Shown here: positions 1 to 9,289 of the stretch, piece after piece | How the letters are laid out: every line of letters starts with the position of its first letter | Numbering within the stretch: the stretch's first letter is position 1 | NCBI GenBank assembly: GCA_003551665.1 | Contig: PUNE01000079.1 | Span: 62,001 to 126,000 of the forward strand | Reading direction: 5' to 3' | Source: Halobacteroidaceae bacterium | GTDB lineage: Bacteria; Bacillota; Halanaerobiia; B1SED10-174 | Length of the DNA stretch: 64,000 bases | Notes under the pieces: model-generated | The model's database searches: none | Seen by the model: the letters and a program-made list of their open reading frames with translations, nothing else | What the model was told of the DNA's origin: nothing | Position numbers and translations under genes: made by a program

Positions 1-84
1 CATTTCAGAAAAATTAACTGGTTTTCCTGCTCCACCTAAAATTAAATTGTTAATTCGCCGTGTTTTTTGCAGCAGATCTTCCAA
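1..84 (-). CDS. codY: CodY transcriptional repressor, N-terminal fragment cut by the window edge
   Basis: The first 28 codons are visible, reading MEDLLQKTRRINNL and ending at the window edge. This matches the start of CodY, the GTP- and branched-chain-amino-acid-sensing global regulator of Gram-positive bacteria. The start is TTG at 84, preceded by a GGAGGT Shine-Dalgarno 8 nt upstream; no ATG or GTG is available there. It is the last gene of the topA-trmFO-hslV-hslU run, the position codY has in Bacillus. Because CodY senses Leu/Ile/Val, it is a plausible regulator of the branched-chain fermentation genes at 32-46 kb, but no CodY box was demonstrated. Confidence 0.85.
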   Translation of the reverse strand, partial: MEDLLQKTRRINNLILGGAGKPVNFSEM

Positions 85-103
85 GGCTTTCGACCTCCCT
101 TAT

Positions 104-1498
104 TTATAATATATATCGGCTTAAATCCTTATCCTTTATAATCCCTTCCAGTTGATCCTGGACAAACTTATCATTTATTTCAATTTTCTGTCCACCAAGT
201 TCCGGCCCGGCAAAGGATATTTCTTCCAAAAGTTTTTCCAGTACGGTATGCAGCCGCCGGGCTCCAATGTTTTCCATTTGCTCATTGGCCCTCCGGGCAA
301 TCCTTGCCAGTTCTGCTATCCCGGATTCAAGGAATTTCACTTCGACTTCCTCTGCTCCCAGCAGGGCAACATACTGCTTGATGAGAGCATTCTGGGGTTC
401 AGTAAGAATCTGGCGGAAATCCTCTTCACTCAGGCTTTCCAGTTCTACCCTGATGGGAAACCTTCCCTGTAGCTCGGGGATTAAATCCGAGGGTTTGGCC
501 ATGTGAAAGGCTCCAGCAGCAATAAAAAGGATATGGTCTGTCTTCACAGGTCCGTGTTTGGTTATTACCGTTGATCCCTCTACAATTGGGAGGATATCTC
601 TCTGCACCCCCTCCCGGGATACATCGGGCCCGTGGCTATCTTCTTTTCCTGCAATTTTATCAATTTCATCCAGAAAAATGATCCCGCTCTGTTCCACTCT
701 CTCCCTGGCCTCTTCAGTTACCTCGTCCATATCTATTAGTTTTTGGGCTTCCTGCTGTTTTAAGATTTCCCTGGCCTGGGCAATTGTAACCCTTCTTTTC
801 TTCTTTTTTTTGGGAAACATCCCACCAAAAAGGTCCTGCATGTTGATTCCCATTTCCTCCACTCCCTGCCCGGAAAATATCTCCAGCATGGGAGAATGGC
901 TGGACTCAACTTCAATCTCAATCATGTGCTCTTCAAGCTCACCAGAACGGAGTTTTTCTCTAATCCTTTCCCGTCGGGAACGAACCCTCTCCTGGGCCTC
1001 GCTTTCCTCTTTATCCTCATCTCCATTATCTTCTTGAGAAGGAGAACTCAGAAACAGGTTAAAGGGACTTGTGGATCTCTTCCTCGTGGGCATCAAATAC
1101 TCCATAAGCCTGTCTTCAACCATTTCACCCGCTTTGTCTTCTACTTCCTTCATTTTTTCCTGTTTTTCCATCTGAATGGCCGTTTCCACAAGGTCCCGAA
1201 TCATGGATTCCACGTCACGGCCCACATAGCCAACTTCAGTAAACTTGCTCACCTCTACCTTGATAAAAGGGGCTTTTACCAGGCGGGCAAGTCGCCGGGC
1301 AATCTCAGTTTTCCCTACCCCTGTTGGTCCAATCATTAAAATATTTTTGGGGAGGATTTCCTCCCGCAATTCATCCTCCAGAAGACGGCGCCGGTACCGA
1401 TTGCGCAAAGCAATAGCCACCGCTTTTTTGGCCTGTTCCTGGCCAATAATGTATTTATCCAGTTCCCTAACCGTTTGACGGGGAGTCAGATCTTCCAA
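104..1498 (-). CDS. hslU: ATP-dependent protease ATPase subunit HslU (ClpY)
   Basis: This is the AAA+ unfoldase that feeds proteins into the HslV peptidase in the cytoplasm. At 464 residues it has the normal family length. Visible features are the early IIGQ motif, Walker [10 protein letters not shown], a long charged intermediate (I) domain with acidic and KKKKKRR stretches, Walker B FLDEIDK, and the C-terminal tail DLSRYIL that inserts into HslV. The chosen start is TTG at 1498, after AAAGGAGG; longer readings lack a ribosome site. It lies 16 nt after hslV, so the two subunits are probably co-translated from one message. Confidence 0.95.
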   Translation of the reverse strand: MEDLTPRQTVRELDKYIIGQEQAKKAVAIALRNRYRRRLLEDELREEILPKNILMIGPTGVGKTEIARRLARLVKAPFIKVEVSKFTEVGYVGRDVESMIRDLVETAIQMEKQEKMKEVEDKAGEMVEDRLMEYLMPTRKRSTSPFNLFLSSPSQEDNGDEDKEESEAQERVRSRRERIREKLRSGELEEHMIEIEVESSHSPMLEIFSGQGVEEMGINMQDLFGGMFPKKKKKRRVTIAQAREILKQQEAQKLIDMDEVTEEARERVEQSGIIFLDEIDKIAGKEDSHGPDVSREGVQRDILPIVEGSTVITKHGPVKTDHILFIAAGAFHMAKPSDLIPELQGRFPIRVELESLSEEDFRQILTEPQNALIKQYVALLGAEEVEVKFLESGIAELARIARRANEQMENIGARRLHTVLEKLLEEISFAGPELGGQKIEINDKFVQDQLEGIIKDKDLSRYIL

Positions 1499-1514
1499 AG
1501 TTAAGCCTCCTTTA

Positions 1515-2042
1515 TTAATCCACAACCTCAACCCGAATCTGTTCATTGGTATAGATACAGATATCGGCGGCAATTTTCATTGCCTCCCGGGCAAGTTCTT
1601 CTGCGCCCAACTCAGTATGGCCTATTAAAGCCCTGGCAGCAGCCAGTGCATAGGGACCTCCCGAACCAATGGCAGCAATATCATCGTCGGGCTCAATTAC
1701 ATCGCCAGTTCCAGAAATAATGAACATTTCTTCCCGGTCAGCCACAATCAACAAGGCCTCCAGGCGGCGCAACATTCTGTCGGTCCTCCACTCCTTGGCC
1801 AGTTCTACCGCAGCCCGCTTTAGATTACCCTGGTAGCTATCCAGCTTCCCCTCGAATTTTTCAAAAAGAGTAAAGGCATCTGCAGAGGCGCCGGCAAAAC
1901 CAGCAACTACCTCACCCTGGTAAAACCGTCGGACCTTATTGGCTCCTTTTTTCATTATTGTATTTCCGAGAGAAACCTGGCCATCACCCGCAATAGCAAG
2001 ACTGCCGTCTTTTCTTACTGCCAGAATTGTTGTCGATCTCAT
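1515..2042 (-). CDS. hslV: ATP-dependent protease peptidase subunit HslV (ClpQ)
   Basis: This 175-residue protein is the proteasome-like threonine peptidase that forms the HslUV complex with the next gene. The N-terminus reads [10 protein letters not shown]. The expected catalytic Thr is therefore preceded by three residues rather than one, which recalls the short N-terminal extension of Bacillus ClpQ; whether Ser3 or Thr4 becomes the nucleophile cannot be decided here. GDGQVSLG and the GSGG motif near residue 125 are conserved. In Bacillus a tyrosine recombinase gene (codV/xerC) stands between trmFO and this gene; it is absent here, with only 38 nt between them. Confidence 0.95.
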   Translation of the reverse strand: MRSTTILAVRKDGSLAIAGDGQVSLGNTIMKKGANKVRRFYQGEVVAGFAGASADAFTLFEKFEGKLDSYQGNLKRAAVELAKEWRTDRMLRRLEALLIVADREEMFIISGTGDVIEPDDDIAAIGSGGPYALAAARALIGHTELGAEELAREAMKIAADICIYTNEQIRVEVVD

Positions 2043-2080
2043 TTAACTGGCCTCCATTGGATTATTTTCTATCAATACTG

Positions 2081-3400
2081 CTATACAAAATCATCCATCA
2101 GCCCGAATTTTTCCAGGAAAGCCTGCAGGGCTTCCCGGGCATTATTAACCTGCTTTTCTCTTCGCTCCTGTTTCTTTTTTATCCTCTTTTTTGGTTGGGG
2201 CAAAATTCCGAAATTCATGTTAATGGGCTGAAAATTTTTACTGGGAGTGGTTATATAATCAATTAAACTCCCCAGAGCCATTTCTCGAGGGGCAACTAAC
2301 GGACTCTCTCCCCGGGATAAAAAAAGGGCATTAATTCCTGCCCATAGTCCCGTCAGGGCGGATTCCAGGTAACCTTCAACTCCAATCAACTGCCCGGCAC
2401 AAAACACTTCTGGACGGGAATTTAGCTGCAGGGTGGGTTTTAATGTTTTTGGTGAGTCAATATAAAGATTCCGGTGCATAACCCCGTACCTGGCAAGTTC
2501 GGCATTTTCCAGCCCGGGGATCATTCGAAAAACCCTTTTTTGTTCCGGCCACTTCAACCGGGTTTGAAAGCCCACCAGGTTATAAAGGGTTCCTTCCCTG
2601 TTGTCCCGCCGGAGTTGAACAACGGCAAAGGGCCTTTTCCCCTCACGATCTCGAAGCCCAACTGGCTTCAGGGGACCAAAAGCCAGGGTTTTATAACCTT
2701 TTTTTGCCAGGTTTTCTATGGGCATGCATCCTGCGAATAGTTTCTGTTCTTCAAACCCATGCAGGGGAACAACCTCTGCTTTAACCAGGGCGCTGTAAAA
2801 ATCCTGGTATTCTTCTTCAGTCAGGGGGCAGTTGATATAGTCTCCTCCCTGTTCTTCATAACGGGATCCAAAAAAAGCAATATTCATATCGATGGAATCC
2901 CGGTATACAAGAGGAGCAGCAGCATCAAAAAAATAAAGACTTTCCTGGCCAGTAAGTTTTTGCAGTTCCTGGATTAAAGGCTCTGAGGTAAGAGGTCCTG
3001 TTGCAATAATGGTTATGTTGTTTTTGGGAATCTCCCTTATTTCCTCTCTTTTAATCTCAATAAGGGGATGTTCTTCCAGTTGGCGGGTAACTTCGGCCGG
3101 GAACTTTTCCCGGTCAACAGCAAGAGCATTTCCCGCAGGGACCCGGGTTTTTTTCGCTGCCCTTAAAAGAAGTGAATTAAGCCTTTCCAACTCCAGTTTT
3201 AACAACCCACCCCCGGTGCTTTCCTTTTCTGAGCCAAGAGAATTGCTGCAGACAAGTTCTGCCAGGTAACCGGTTTTATGGGCAGGAGTGTTTTTTCCCG
3301 GGCGCATTTCATAAAGGCGGACCGGTTCCCCCCGGCAGGCAATTTGCCAGGCGGCTTCAGATCCCGCTAGACCCCCTCCAATAACTTCAATCCTTGCCAC
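2081..3400 (-). CDS. trmFO: Methylenetetrahydrofolate-tRNA-(uracil-5-)-methyltransferase TrmFO
   Basis: TrmFO is a folate- and FAD-dependent enzyme that makes 5-methyluridine at position 54 of tRNA. The 439-residue protein begins with a Rossmann FAD motif (VIGGGLAGSEAA) and contains the family motifs MRPGKNTPAHKT, LVCSNSLGS and GGDYINCPL. The start is GTG at 3400, behind GGGAGAGGATAA; this places the start inside the 3' end of topA, a 14-nt overlap that suggests translational coupling. The longer reading to 3493 lies wholly in topA and is rejected. The C-terminus is rich in Lys/Arg. Confidence 0.95.
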   Translation of the reverse strand: MARIEVIGGGLAGSEAAWQIACRGEPVRLYEMRPGKNTPAHKTGYLAELVCSNSLGSEKESTGGGLLKLELERLNSLLLRAAKKTRVPAGNALAVDREKFPAEVTRQLEEHPLIEIKREEIREIPKNNITIIATGPLTSEPLIQELQKLTGQESLYFFDAAAPLVYRDSIDMNIAFFGSRYEEQGGDYINCPLTEEEYQDFYSALVKAEVVPLHGFEEQKLFAGCMPIENLAKKGYKTLAFGPLKPVGLRDREGKRPFAVVQLRRDNREGTLYNLVGFQTRLKWPEQKRVFRMIPGLENAELARYGVMHRNLYIDSPKTLKPTLQLNSRPEVFCAGQLIGVEGYLESALTGLWAGINALFLSRGESPLVAPREMALGSLIDYITTPSKNFQPINMNFGILPQPKKRIKKKQERREKQVNNAREALQAFLEKFGLMDDFV

Positions 3401-5462
3401 CCTTATCCTCTCCCTGAACAAAATCGCATTCTTTTCTGGCGCAAACCTTCTTCTTTCCTTTCTTGCTCCTCTTTTCAAGCAAAAAAGCTCCACACTCCGG
3501 GCAATCTTCGGATAGGGGACGGGACCACGTTACATAATCACAATCGGGATAACGATCACACCCATAAAAGGTTCTTCCCTTTTTGCTCTTGCGCTGAACA
3601 ATCTTCCCTTTTCCACAATTGAAACAGTCAATATCCTCAAGAATCATGAAGGGCTTGGTATTCCGGCATTCAGGAAAACGCGGACAGGCAAGAAATTTTC
3701 CAAATCTTCCATGTTTTATGACCATTTGTGCTCCACATTTATCACATTTCACATCTGTTTTTTGATCTTCAATTTCCACTTCCTGCATTTGTTCCTGGGC
3801 TTTTTCCAGTTTTTTCTGAAAATCCCCGTAGAAATCGTGCAGCAGCTGGACCCAATCCCCCTGGTTTTCCTCAACCTTATCCAGTTTTTCCTCCATTTGG
3901 GCCGTGAACTGAACTTCGGTTATTTCCGGGAAAAAGGAAACCAGAAGGTCGTTTACCTTAAAACCCAGTTCCGTGGGCTTAAAACGGCGATCTTCGATGA
4001 CAATATAGCCCCTCTGCTGAATGGTGCTGACAATTGGGGCGTAAGTTGAAGGTCGTCCAATCCCCTTGGCCTCCAGTTCCTTAACCAGAGTCCCTTCGGT
4101 AAACCGTGGGGGAGGCTGGGTAAAGTGCTGTTCATCTTTCAAACCGGTTAACTCTACCTTTTCCCCTTCTTCCAGTTCGGGAAGAATATTTTCTTCAATA
4201 TTTTCCGCTCCCAGGAGCTTTAAAAATCCTGGAAAAATAACCTGGGAACCATTGGCCCGGAAAATAAACTTGCCTCCTCCCACATCCACATTGAGCCCAA
4301 AAAATTCTGCAGGGTTCATCTGGCTGGCAATAAATCTTTCCCAGATAAGCCTGTATAACCTGAACTGGTCATGGTTCAGGTGGGGCTTGGCCTTTTCCGG
4401 GGTCAGGGCGGGATCAGTGGGCCGTATTGCTTCGTGGGCATCCTGGCTCCCTTTCTTTCCCTGATATTGCTGGGCTTTCTGGGGAAGATACTTTTTCCCA
4501 AATTTTTCTTCAATTATCTTACGAGCAACATTCTGGGCAACGGGGGAAGTTCTAACCGAATCTGTCCGCATATAGGTAATCAGACCTGTATGACCCCGGC
4601 CACCAATCTGCAGTCCCTCGTAAAGCTGCTGGGCAACGGTCATGGTCTTGCGAGCAGAAAAATTAAGCCGCTTTATTGCTTCCTGTTGTAGAGTGCTGGT
4701 AATAAAAGGAGGTAAGGGACGCCTTTTCCTTCTCCTTTCAGAAATTTTTTCTATTTTATAGTTTTCTTTTTCCAGCTCAGTAACGATACCCCTGACCTGG
4801 TCTTCATTTTCGATTCTAATTCTTTCTCCATCAACGCGGAAAAGCCGGGCCTTGAACTCCCCTCTGGGGGCCTTAAAATTCCCGGTTATGGTCCAGTATT
4901 CTTCTGATTGAAAATCATTAATCTCCCGCTCTCTTTCCACAACCAGGCGAACGGCAACGGTTTGAACACGACCAGCGCTCAGGCCTTTTTTTACCTTTTT
5001 CCAGAGCAGCGGACTGAGCTTGTATCCCACCAGGCGGTCTAAAATCCGCCTGGCCTGCTGGGCATCAACCAGCTTCTGGTCAATATTCCTGGGAGCCTGC
5101 ATGGCTTCTTTCACAGCATCCCGAGTGATTTCGTTAAATACCACCCGGCAATTTTTATTGGGAATGGTCAGGGCTCGCTTTAAGTGCCAGGAAATGGCCT
5201 CCCCTTCCCGGTCCGGGTCAGTTGCAAGATAAACTTCTTTCGCCTTTTCCGCCTTTTTTTTCAATTTGGCAAGAGTCTTTCCTTTGCCCCGTATGGTTAT
5301 ATAGTGGGGACGGAAATCCTTTTCAACATCTACCCCCAGTTTGCTTTTTGGCAGGTCAATCAGGTGACCCATTGAAGCTTCAATGGAGTAGTTCCTCCCC
5401 AAAAACCTCTTGAGAGTTCGGGCCTTGGCTGGAGATTCAACTATAACCAGTTTGTTTGCCAT
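3387..5462 (-). CDS. topA: DNA topoisomerase I (type IA)
   Basis: This enzyme relaxes negatively supercoiled DNA through a covalent tyrosine intermediate. The 691-residue protein starts with the TOPRIM domain (VIVESPAKA, then ATDPDREGEAI near residue 80). The active-site tyrosine lies in GLITYMRTDS near residue 297. Three C4-type zinc ribbons follow in the last 120 residues (CDKCG...C..C, CFNCG...C..C, CPECG...C..C). The order DUF494-topA-trmFO-hslV-hslU-codY implies one transcript from the promoter at 5992-6020. Confidence 0.97.
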   Translation of the reverse strand: MANKLVIVESPAKARTLKRFLGRNYSIEASMGHLIDLPKSKLGVDVEKDFRPHYITIRGKGKTLAKLKKKAEKAKEVYLATDPDREGEAISWHLKRALTIPNKNCRVVFNEITRDAVKEAMQAPRNIDQKLVDAQQARRILDRLVGYKLSPLLWKKVKKGLSAGRVQTVAVRLVVEREREINDFQSEEYWTITGNFKAPRGEFKARLFRVDGERIRIENEDQVRGIVTELEKENYKIEKISERRRKRRPLPPFITSTLQQEAIKRLNFSARKTMTVAQQLYEGLQIGGRGHTGLITYMRTDSVRTSPVAQNVARKIIEEKFGKKYLPQKAQQYQGKKGSQDAHEAIRPTDPALTPEKAKPHLNHDQFRLYRLIWERFIASQMNPAEFFGLNVDVGGGKFIFRANGSQVIFPGFLKLLGAENIEENILPELEEGEKVELTGLKDEQHFTQPPPRFTEGTLVKELEAKGIGRPSTYAPIVSTIQQRGYIVIEDRRFKPTELGFKVNDLLVSFFPEITEVQFTAQMEEKLDKVEENQGDWVQLLHDFYGDFQKKLEKAQEQMQEVEIEDQKTDVKCDKCGAQMVIKHGRFGKFLACPRFPECRNTKPFMILEDIDCFNCGKGKIVQRKSKKGRTFYGCDRYPDCDYVTWSRPLSEDCPECGAFLLEKRSKKGKKKVCARKECDFVQGEDKGGKD

Positions 5463-5476
5463 AATCTATCGTCCCT

Positions 5477-5962
5477 TCAGTTAATAAAAAATTTGGCATC
5501 CCCCATAAAGGGTTTGAACTCAGGAATCAACCGCGCCAGCAACGCCAGGTCTTCTTCCGGTAATATTTTCTGCAAACCCTCCCACAGGTCAGGAGAATCA
5601 ACTGGTGGTTCCTGTTCATTGAAAAGGGTCAACAACAGATATTCCCATTTCTGCAAATCAAGCAAACCTGACGCCTGGATTCTTAGAAGAACTCCCAATG
5701 CTTCCCTGGTCAACTGCATCTTTTCATCAACTGTCAATAATCGCAGGCGAGAAGTTGATAGCTCCACACCTGCCAGCGGAGTGAGGTCAATTACATTCTG
5801 CTGATGCTGGGAAAAAATTAGCTGAAATGCGGCATCAATATCTTCAAGGGGGTATCCTTTATCCAGAAGATATTGAATCAGTTCTTCTTTTTTTACAGAG
5901 ATCTCTTCCTCTGAAATTTTTTCCATCAAAATATTTAAAATCTGAGCAACGTTATCATTCAA
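5477..5962 (-). CDS. DUF494 / Smg-family protein of unknown function
   Basis: The 161-residue protein resembles the Smg (DUF494) family: two predominantly helical segments joined by an acidic linker, with an N-terminal helix around residues 3-20 and a short motif VDLTPLAG near residue 60. Its molecular role is unknown. In many bacteria smg-like genes lie beside topA or dprA, as here. I chose TTG at 5962 because a GGAGGGG Shine-Dalgarno lies 5 nt upstream, whereas the ATG at 5980 has none. It appears to be the first gene of the topA operon. Recognition is by overall pattern and context. Confidence 0.7.
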   Translation of the reverse strand: MNDNVAQILNILMEKISEEEISVKKEELIQYLLDKGYPLEDIDAAFQLIFSQHQQNVIDLTPLAGVELSTSRLRLLTVDEKMQLTREALGVLLRIQASGLLDLQKWEYLLLTLFNEQEPPVDSPDLWEGLQKILPEEDLALLARLIPEFKPFMGDAKFFIN

Positions 5963-5991
5963 GAATACCCCTCCTTCCATACTAATTTAAT

Positions 5992-6020
5992 ATTATAGAG
6001 GTAAAGGACTGGTTTGTAAA
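5992..6020 (-). promoter_or_regulatory. Sigma-A promoter of the DUF494-topA-...-codY operon
   Basis: On the minus strand TTTACA (6015-6020) and TATAAT (5992-5997) are separated by exactly 17 nt. The predicted start lies about 20 nt before the ribosome site of the DUF494 gene. No terminator is visible between this point and codY, so one operon is likely. Confidence 0.7.
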
Positions 6021-6030
6021 GGAAACTCCA

Positions 6031-6495
6031 TTATCGCAAAAAATCTATTTCATTTTTGACCTTCTTCAGGTACCTTATCAGGGGATACCCCAATCCGAGA
6101 ATAACAATAGCCTGGCTTATGGTTATGCTCAGGGCTACTTCCCAGTAGGGCAGGTCAAAAAGGAGATGCAAATAGGCGCTGACAAGAAAACCGTTAAGCA
6201 GGATAGGACTTAAATAGGCCAGAAAACTGTTCCGAAAAAGGTAAGTCAAAAATGCTGCCAGGAGTGAAACCAAACTCCCCAGAGCAATATCAACCAGCCC
6301 CAAACCGCCAAAAATATTGGCAATTAAAACCCCGGCGAAAATCCCGGGGACGGCTTCCAGGTAGAGGATGGGTAGAACGGTTAAGGCTTCAGCAACTCTC
6401 AGCTGAACAGGGCCAAAACTAATGGCCTGTAATAAAAAAGTTACAACAATATAAAGAGCGGCAATTATCCCCGCCCTTGCCAGAACTCTAGTCAA
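6031..6495 (-). CDS. QueT-family membrane protein (probable queuosine-precursor ECF transporter S component)
   Basis: A 154-residue, strongly hydrophobic protein with about five membrane segments. The segment SFGPVQLRVAEALTVLP and the following PGIFAGVLIANIFGG are typical of the QueT family, substrate-capturing components of energy-coupling-factor transporters for queuosine precursors. It overlaps the end of rnhB by 8 nt. No preQ1 riboswitch can lie in front of it because the upstream sequence is coding. The substrate is inferred from family only; the energising ECF T and A components are not in the window. Confidence 0.75.
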   Translation of the reverse strand: MTRVLARAGIIAALYIVVTFLLQAISFGPVQLRVAEALTVLPILYLEAVPGIFAGVLIANIFGGLGLVDIALGSLVSLLAAFLTYLFRNSFLAYLSPILLNGFLVSAYLHLLFDLPYWEVALSITISQAIVILGLGYPLIRYLKKVKNEIDFLR

Positions 6496-7294
6496 AAAGG
6501 GTCCCTCCTTTTTGCCTTTTTATCTCCCGGACGGGAGAAAAGGAAAAACGGTGGATGGGACTGGGTCCAATTTTTTTTATAGCCTCCAGGTGGTCCGGGC
6601 TCCCATAACCCTTGTTGTGAGAAAACCCATAGCCCGGGTAAACCGAATCCATGCAATCCATCAGCCAGTCCCTTAAAACCTTGGCTACAATTGATGCTGC
6701 AGCAATTGAAAGAGATTTCCCATCTCCCCCAATAACCGTTGTTTGTTTAAACTCAAGATCGTTTATCCTCTGGTTGCCATCAACAAGAACCTGGTCGATT
6801 TTTTCCTTATCAATTGCTTCTATGGCCTTATGCATTGCCTTAAGCGAGGCCCTGCCTATATTAAGACTGTCAATTTCCTCTGGCTCAACCAGGCCCACCC
6901 CTATTGAAGTGCTGAATTTATGAATAAGGCAGAATAATTCTTCTCTCCCGGCAGGAGATAGTTCCTTGGAATCCTGAATTCCGAATAATGGCACCCGGCG
7001 GGGAAGAATTACTGCGGCAGCAACAACCGGTCCAGCAAGAGGACCCCGTCCAACTTCATCCACGCCCAAAAGGCAGGTATCTTCTGTGGACAAAAACTCC
7101 CGGTCAAAGGCTTCCATTGCTCTGAATCTCCTGATTCGGTTCTGCCGCCGGTCCATTTCTTTTTGCAGTTTTCGGCCAAGCTTACGGACTCCCGTCCTTT
7201 CATCTTCCAGGAGTGCCTCCAGCAGGTCAAGGGAATAAACCCTTTTTTCCAGAACTACCTTTCTTATCTGAGAAATGGTCAGGTCCTTCAGCAC
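6488..7294 (-). CDS. rnhB: Ribonuclease HII
   Basis: RNase HII removes single ribonucleotides and RNA from RNA-DNA hybrids. The 268-residue protein has about 70 extra N-terminal residues ahead of the catalytic core, a common Bacillota form. Visible core motifs are GVDEVGRGPLAGPV (first catalytic Asp-Glu), QDSKELS, LVDGN (third carboxylate) and the final Asp of RDWLMD. It starts with ATG at 7294, sharing one base with the last codon of rbgA, and continues into the queT-like gene. Confidence 0.96.
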   Translation of the reverse strand: MLKDLTISQIRKVVLEKRVYSLDLLEALLEDERTGVRKLGRKLQKEMDRRQNRIRRFRAMEAFDREFLSTEDTCLLGVDEVGRGPLAGPVVAAAVILPRRVPLFGIQDSKELSPAGREELFCLIHKFSTSIGVGLVEPEEIDSLNIGRASLKAMHKAIEAIDKEKIDQVLVDGNQRINDLEFKQTTVIGGDGKSLSIAAASIVAKVLRDWLMDCMDSVYPGYGFSHNKGYGSPDHLEAIKKIGPSPIHRFSFSPVREIKRQKGGTLFD

Positions 7295-8148
7295 TATTCT
7301 TCACCCTCTTCGGGAGGGTCTTCCAGGGTTACCCGACCCAGAAACCCCTTTCTAAAATCCTGCAACAGCAGGGAAGCAGCTTTTTCCAGGTAAATTGCTC
7401 CCCCGGGTTTTAAACAACCCCTGGCTCTGCCCACACCTTCAAGAGCTTCCCAGGGTTTCTTCCCTTCCAGGGAAAACCCATACCGTTCTTCAAAACCAGG
7501 CACAGGTTTTTTAACAAAATAATTTAAAAGTTCGGAAGCAACCTCCAGATTATCAAAAATGCCCTCGCGAAGAGCACCAACTGCAGCCAGGATCAGTCCT
7601 GTTTCCCGATCCTGGTCCGGCCCCGTTATTCCAGGAGTATCAAGTAAAGAAAGTTCTTCGCTTACCTTGAGCCATTGCTTGCCCCTTGTGGTTCCCGCAA
7701 CATTTCCTGTTTTGGCCATCTTCCTTCCGGCCAGGGCATTCAAAAGGGTTGATTTTCCTACATTCGGAATCCCCGCAACAAGGATTCGCAGGGGGCGGCG
7801 TCCTTTCTGCCTTTCTTCCCTGCCCCTTTCAATGGCTTCGGCTCTCTTTTCCATATAAGTTTTGAGTTCCCCCAGCCCTTCTTTCCGGGGGATGTCGAGG
7901 GCAAAAACCGGGATCCCATTTTCCTGGAAATAATTGCACCAATGTTTTGTTTTTTCTTCCTCAGCCAGGTCACTTTTGGAGAGGATAACAATCTTTTCCT
8001 GGTCTTTTAAATAACGGTCAAGATCTGCAGGCCTGCTTGTATAGGGAATCCTGGCATCTCTGACCTCCAGCAATAAATCAACCAGGGCTATATTTTCTCG
8101 TAAATCTTTTTTGGTTTTTACCATCAGGCCTGGATACCAGTTGTTCAT
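7294..8148 (-). CDS. rbgA: Ribosome biogenesis GTPase RbgA (YlqF)
   Basis: RbgA is a circularly permuted GTPase that acts late in 50S subunit assembly. The order of motifs shows the permutation: the G4-like SKSD lies near residue 59, before the P-loop GIPNVGKS near residue 127 and the DTPGI motif near residue 170. At 284 residues it has the normal length, and the C-terminal helical RNA-binding domain is present. A hairpin separates it from rplS, so it may be read partly by readthrough. It overlaps rnhB by one base. Confidence 0.95.
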   Translation of the reverse strand: MNNWYPGLMVKTKKDLRENIALVDLLLEVRDARIPYTSRPADLDRYLKDQEKIVILSKSDLAEEEKTKHWCNYFQENGIPVFALDIPRKEGLGELKTYMEKRAEAIERGREERQKGRRPLRILVAGIPNVGKSTLLNALAGRKMAKTGNVAGTTRGKQWLKVSEELSLLDTPGITGPDQDRETGLILAAVGALREGIFDNLEVASELLNYFVKKPVPGFEERYGFSLEGKKPWEALEGVGRARGCLKPGGAIYLEKAASLLLQDFRKGFLGRVTLEDPPEEGEE

Positions 8149-8166
8149 TCATCTACCCCCATAAAC

Positions 8167-8190
8167 AAAGAGGGACAGAAGTCCCCCTTT
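8167..8190 (-). terminator. Terminator-like hairpin after rplS
   Basis: A 10-bp stem (8167-8176 with 8181-8190, one G-U pair on the minus strand) has a 4-nt loop and is followed by TTTGTTT. It lies between rplS and rbgA. The short U tract suggests partial termination of the ribosomal operon. Confidence 0.6.
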
Positions 8191-8193
8191 GGA

Positions 8194-8538
8194 TTAAAAC
8201 CTTTTTTCTTTAACCCGGGCAGCACGCCCGACCTTTTTCCGCAGATAGTAAAGTTTTGCCCGGTTAACATCGCCCCGCCTGACCACCTCTATCCTGGCAA
8301 CACTTGGCGAATGAAGGGGGAAGGTTCTTTCTACTCCGATCCCGTGGGATACTTTCCTGACGGTAAATGTCTCCCGCATTCCGCCTCCCCGGCGTCGAAG
8401 AATTATTCCCTGGAAGACCTGAATTCTTTCCTTGCCTCCTTCGACGACACGGACATGAACTTTAACTGTATCCCCCGGATTAAACTGGGGTACGTTTTCT
8501 TTCATTTGCTTTCCTTCTACGCGATCAATACTTTTCAT
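8194..8538 (-). CDS. rplS: 50S ribosomal protein L19
   Basis: L19 sits at the interface of the ribosomal subunits. The 114-residue protein has the expected motifs [20 protein letters not shown] and [11 protein letters not shown], and ends in a basic tail. ATG at 8538 is preceded by AAAGGAGGACATAA. It is the last gene of the ylxM-ffh-rpsP-khpA-rimM-trmD-rplS operon. Confidence 0.97.
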   Translation of the reverse strand: MKSIDRVEGKQMKENVPQFNPGDTVKVHVRVVEGGKERIQVFQGIILRRRGGGMRETFTVRKVSHGIGVERTFPLHSPSVARIEVVRRGDVNRAKLYYLRKKVGRAARVKEKRF

Positions 8539-8602
8539 TTATGTCCTCCTTTCCGCCCAGACTCTCCTCAATTTCCTTTTTAATTTCAGCCAGTAAACTC
8601 CT

Positions 8603-9289
8603 CTATTCGGAGTCAAGATTGGCTTTTTTTAAAAGATCTGGACGCTTAAGCAAAGTCTGGCGCAGTCTTTCCTTTTTTCTCCAGTTAGCAATTTTCTTAT
8701 GGTCTCCGCTTAAAAGAACCTGCGGGACCCTCTGTCCCTTAAATTCTTCAGGCCTTGTATAATGGGGATGGTCTAAAAGCCCCTGGTAAAAAGAATCTCC
8801 GACAACCGAGTCTTCATCTCCCAGAACATCGGGCAGAAGACGAATTACCGCTTCCATTATTACCATTGCCGGTACCTCACCGCCATTTAAAACATAATCC
8901 CCGATGGAAATTTCTTCGTCAACAAGTTTTTCGCGAACCCTTTCATCGATACCTTCATAACGACCACAGATCAGAGCAAGATTTTTTTCCTGGGACAGTT
9001 CCCATGCTTTTTCCTGGTCAAAAGTTTGTCCCTGGGGAGTTAGGAAAACTACCCGGCGCGGATGGGGGAGTTCGTCTAAAGCCCTCCAGATAGGTTCAGG
9101 TTTTAAAACCATTCCCGGACCCCCACCATATGGATAATCATCCACCATCTGGTGTTTATCTGTAGCATAATTGCGCAGATCAAAGGTTTGAATGTCAACT
9201 GCATTTTTTTCGCAGGCTTTTTTGATTATTCCAAACTGCAGGAAGGGCTTAAAAAGCTCGGGAAAGATTGTTATTATATCAATTCTCAT
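8603..9289 (-). CDS. trmD: tRNA (guanine-37-N1)-methyltransferase
   Basis: TrmD methylates G37 next to the anticodon and so protects the reading frame. The protein begins MRIDIITIFPELF and contains the SPOUT trefoil-knot signatures GGGPGMVLKPEP, LICGRYEGIDERV and ISIGDYVLNGGE. The start ATG at 9289 follows GGGAGCAA; the longer reading to 9346 belongs to rimM. At 228 residues it is slightly shorter than typical. It overlaps rimM by 11 nt. Confidence 0.96.
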   Translation of the reverse strand: MRIDIITIFPELFKPFLQFGIIKKACEKNAVDIQTFDLRNYATDKHQMVDDYPYGGGPGMVLKPEPIWRALDELPHPRRVVFLTPQGQTFDQEKAWELSQEKNLALICGRYEGIDERVREKLVDEEISIGDYVLNGGEVPAMVIMEAVIRLLPDVLGDEDSVVGDSFYQGLLDHPHYTRPEEFKGQRVPQVLLSGDHKKIANWRKKERLRQTLLKRPDLLKKANLDSE

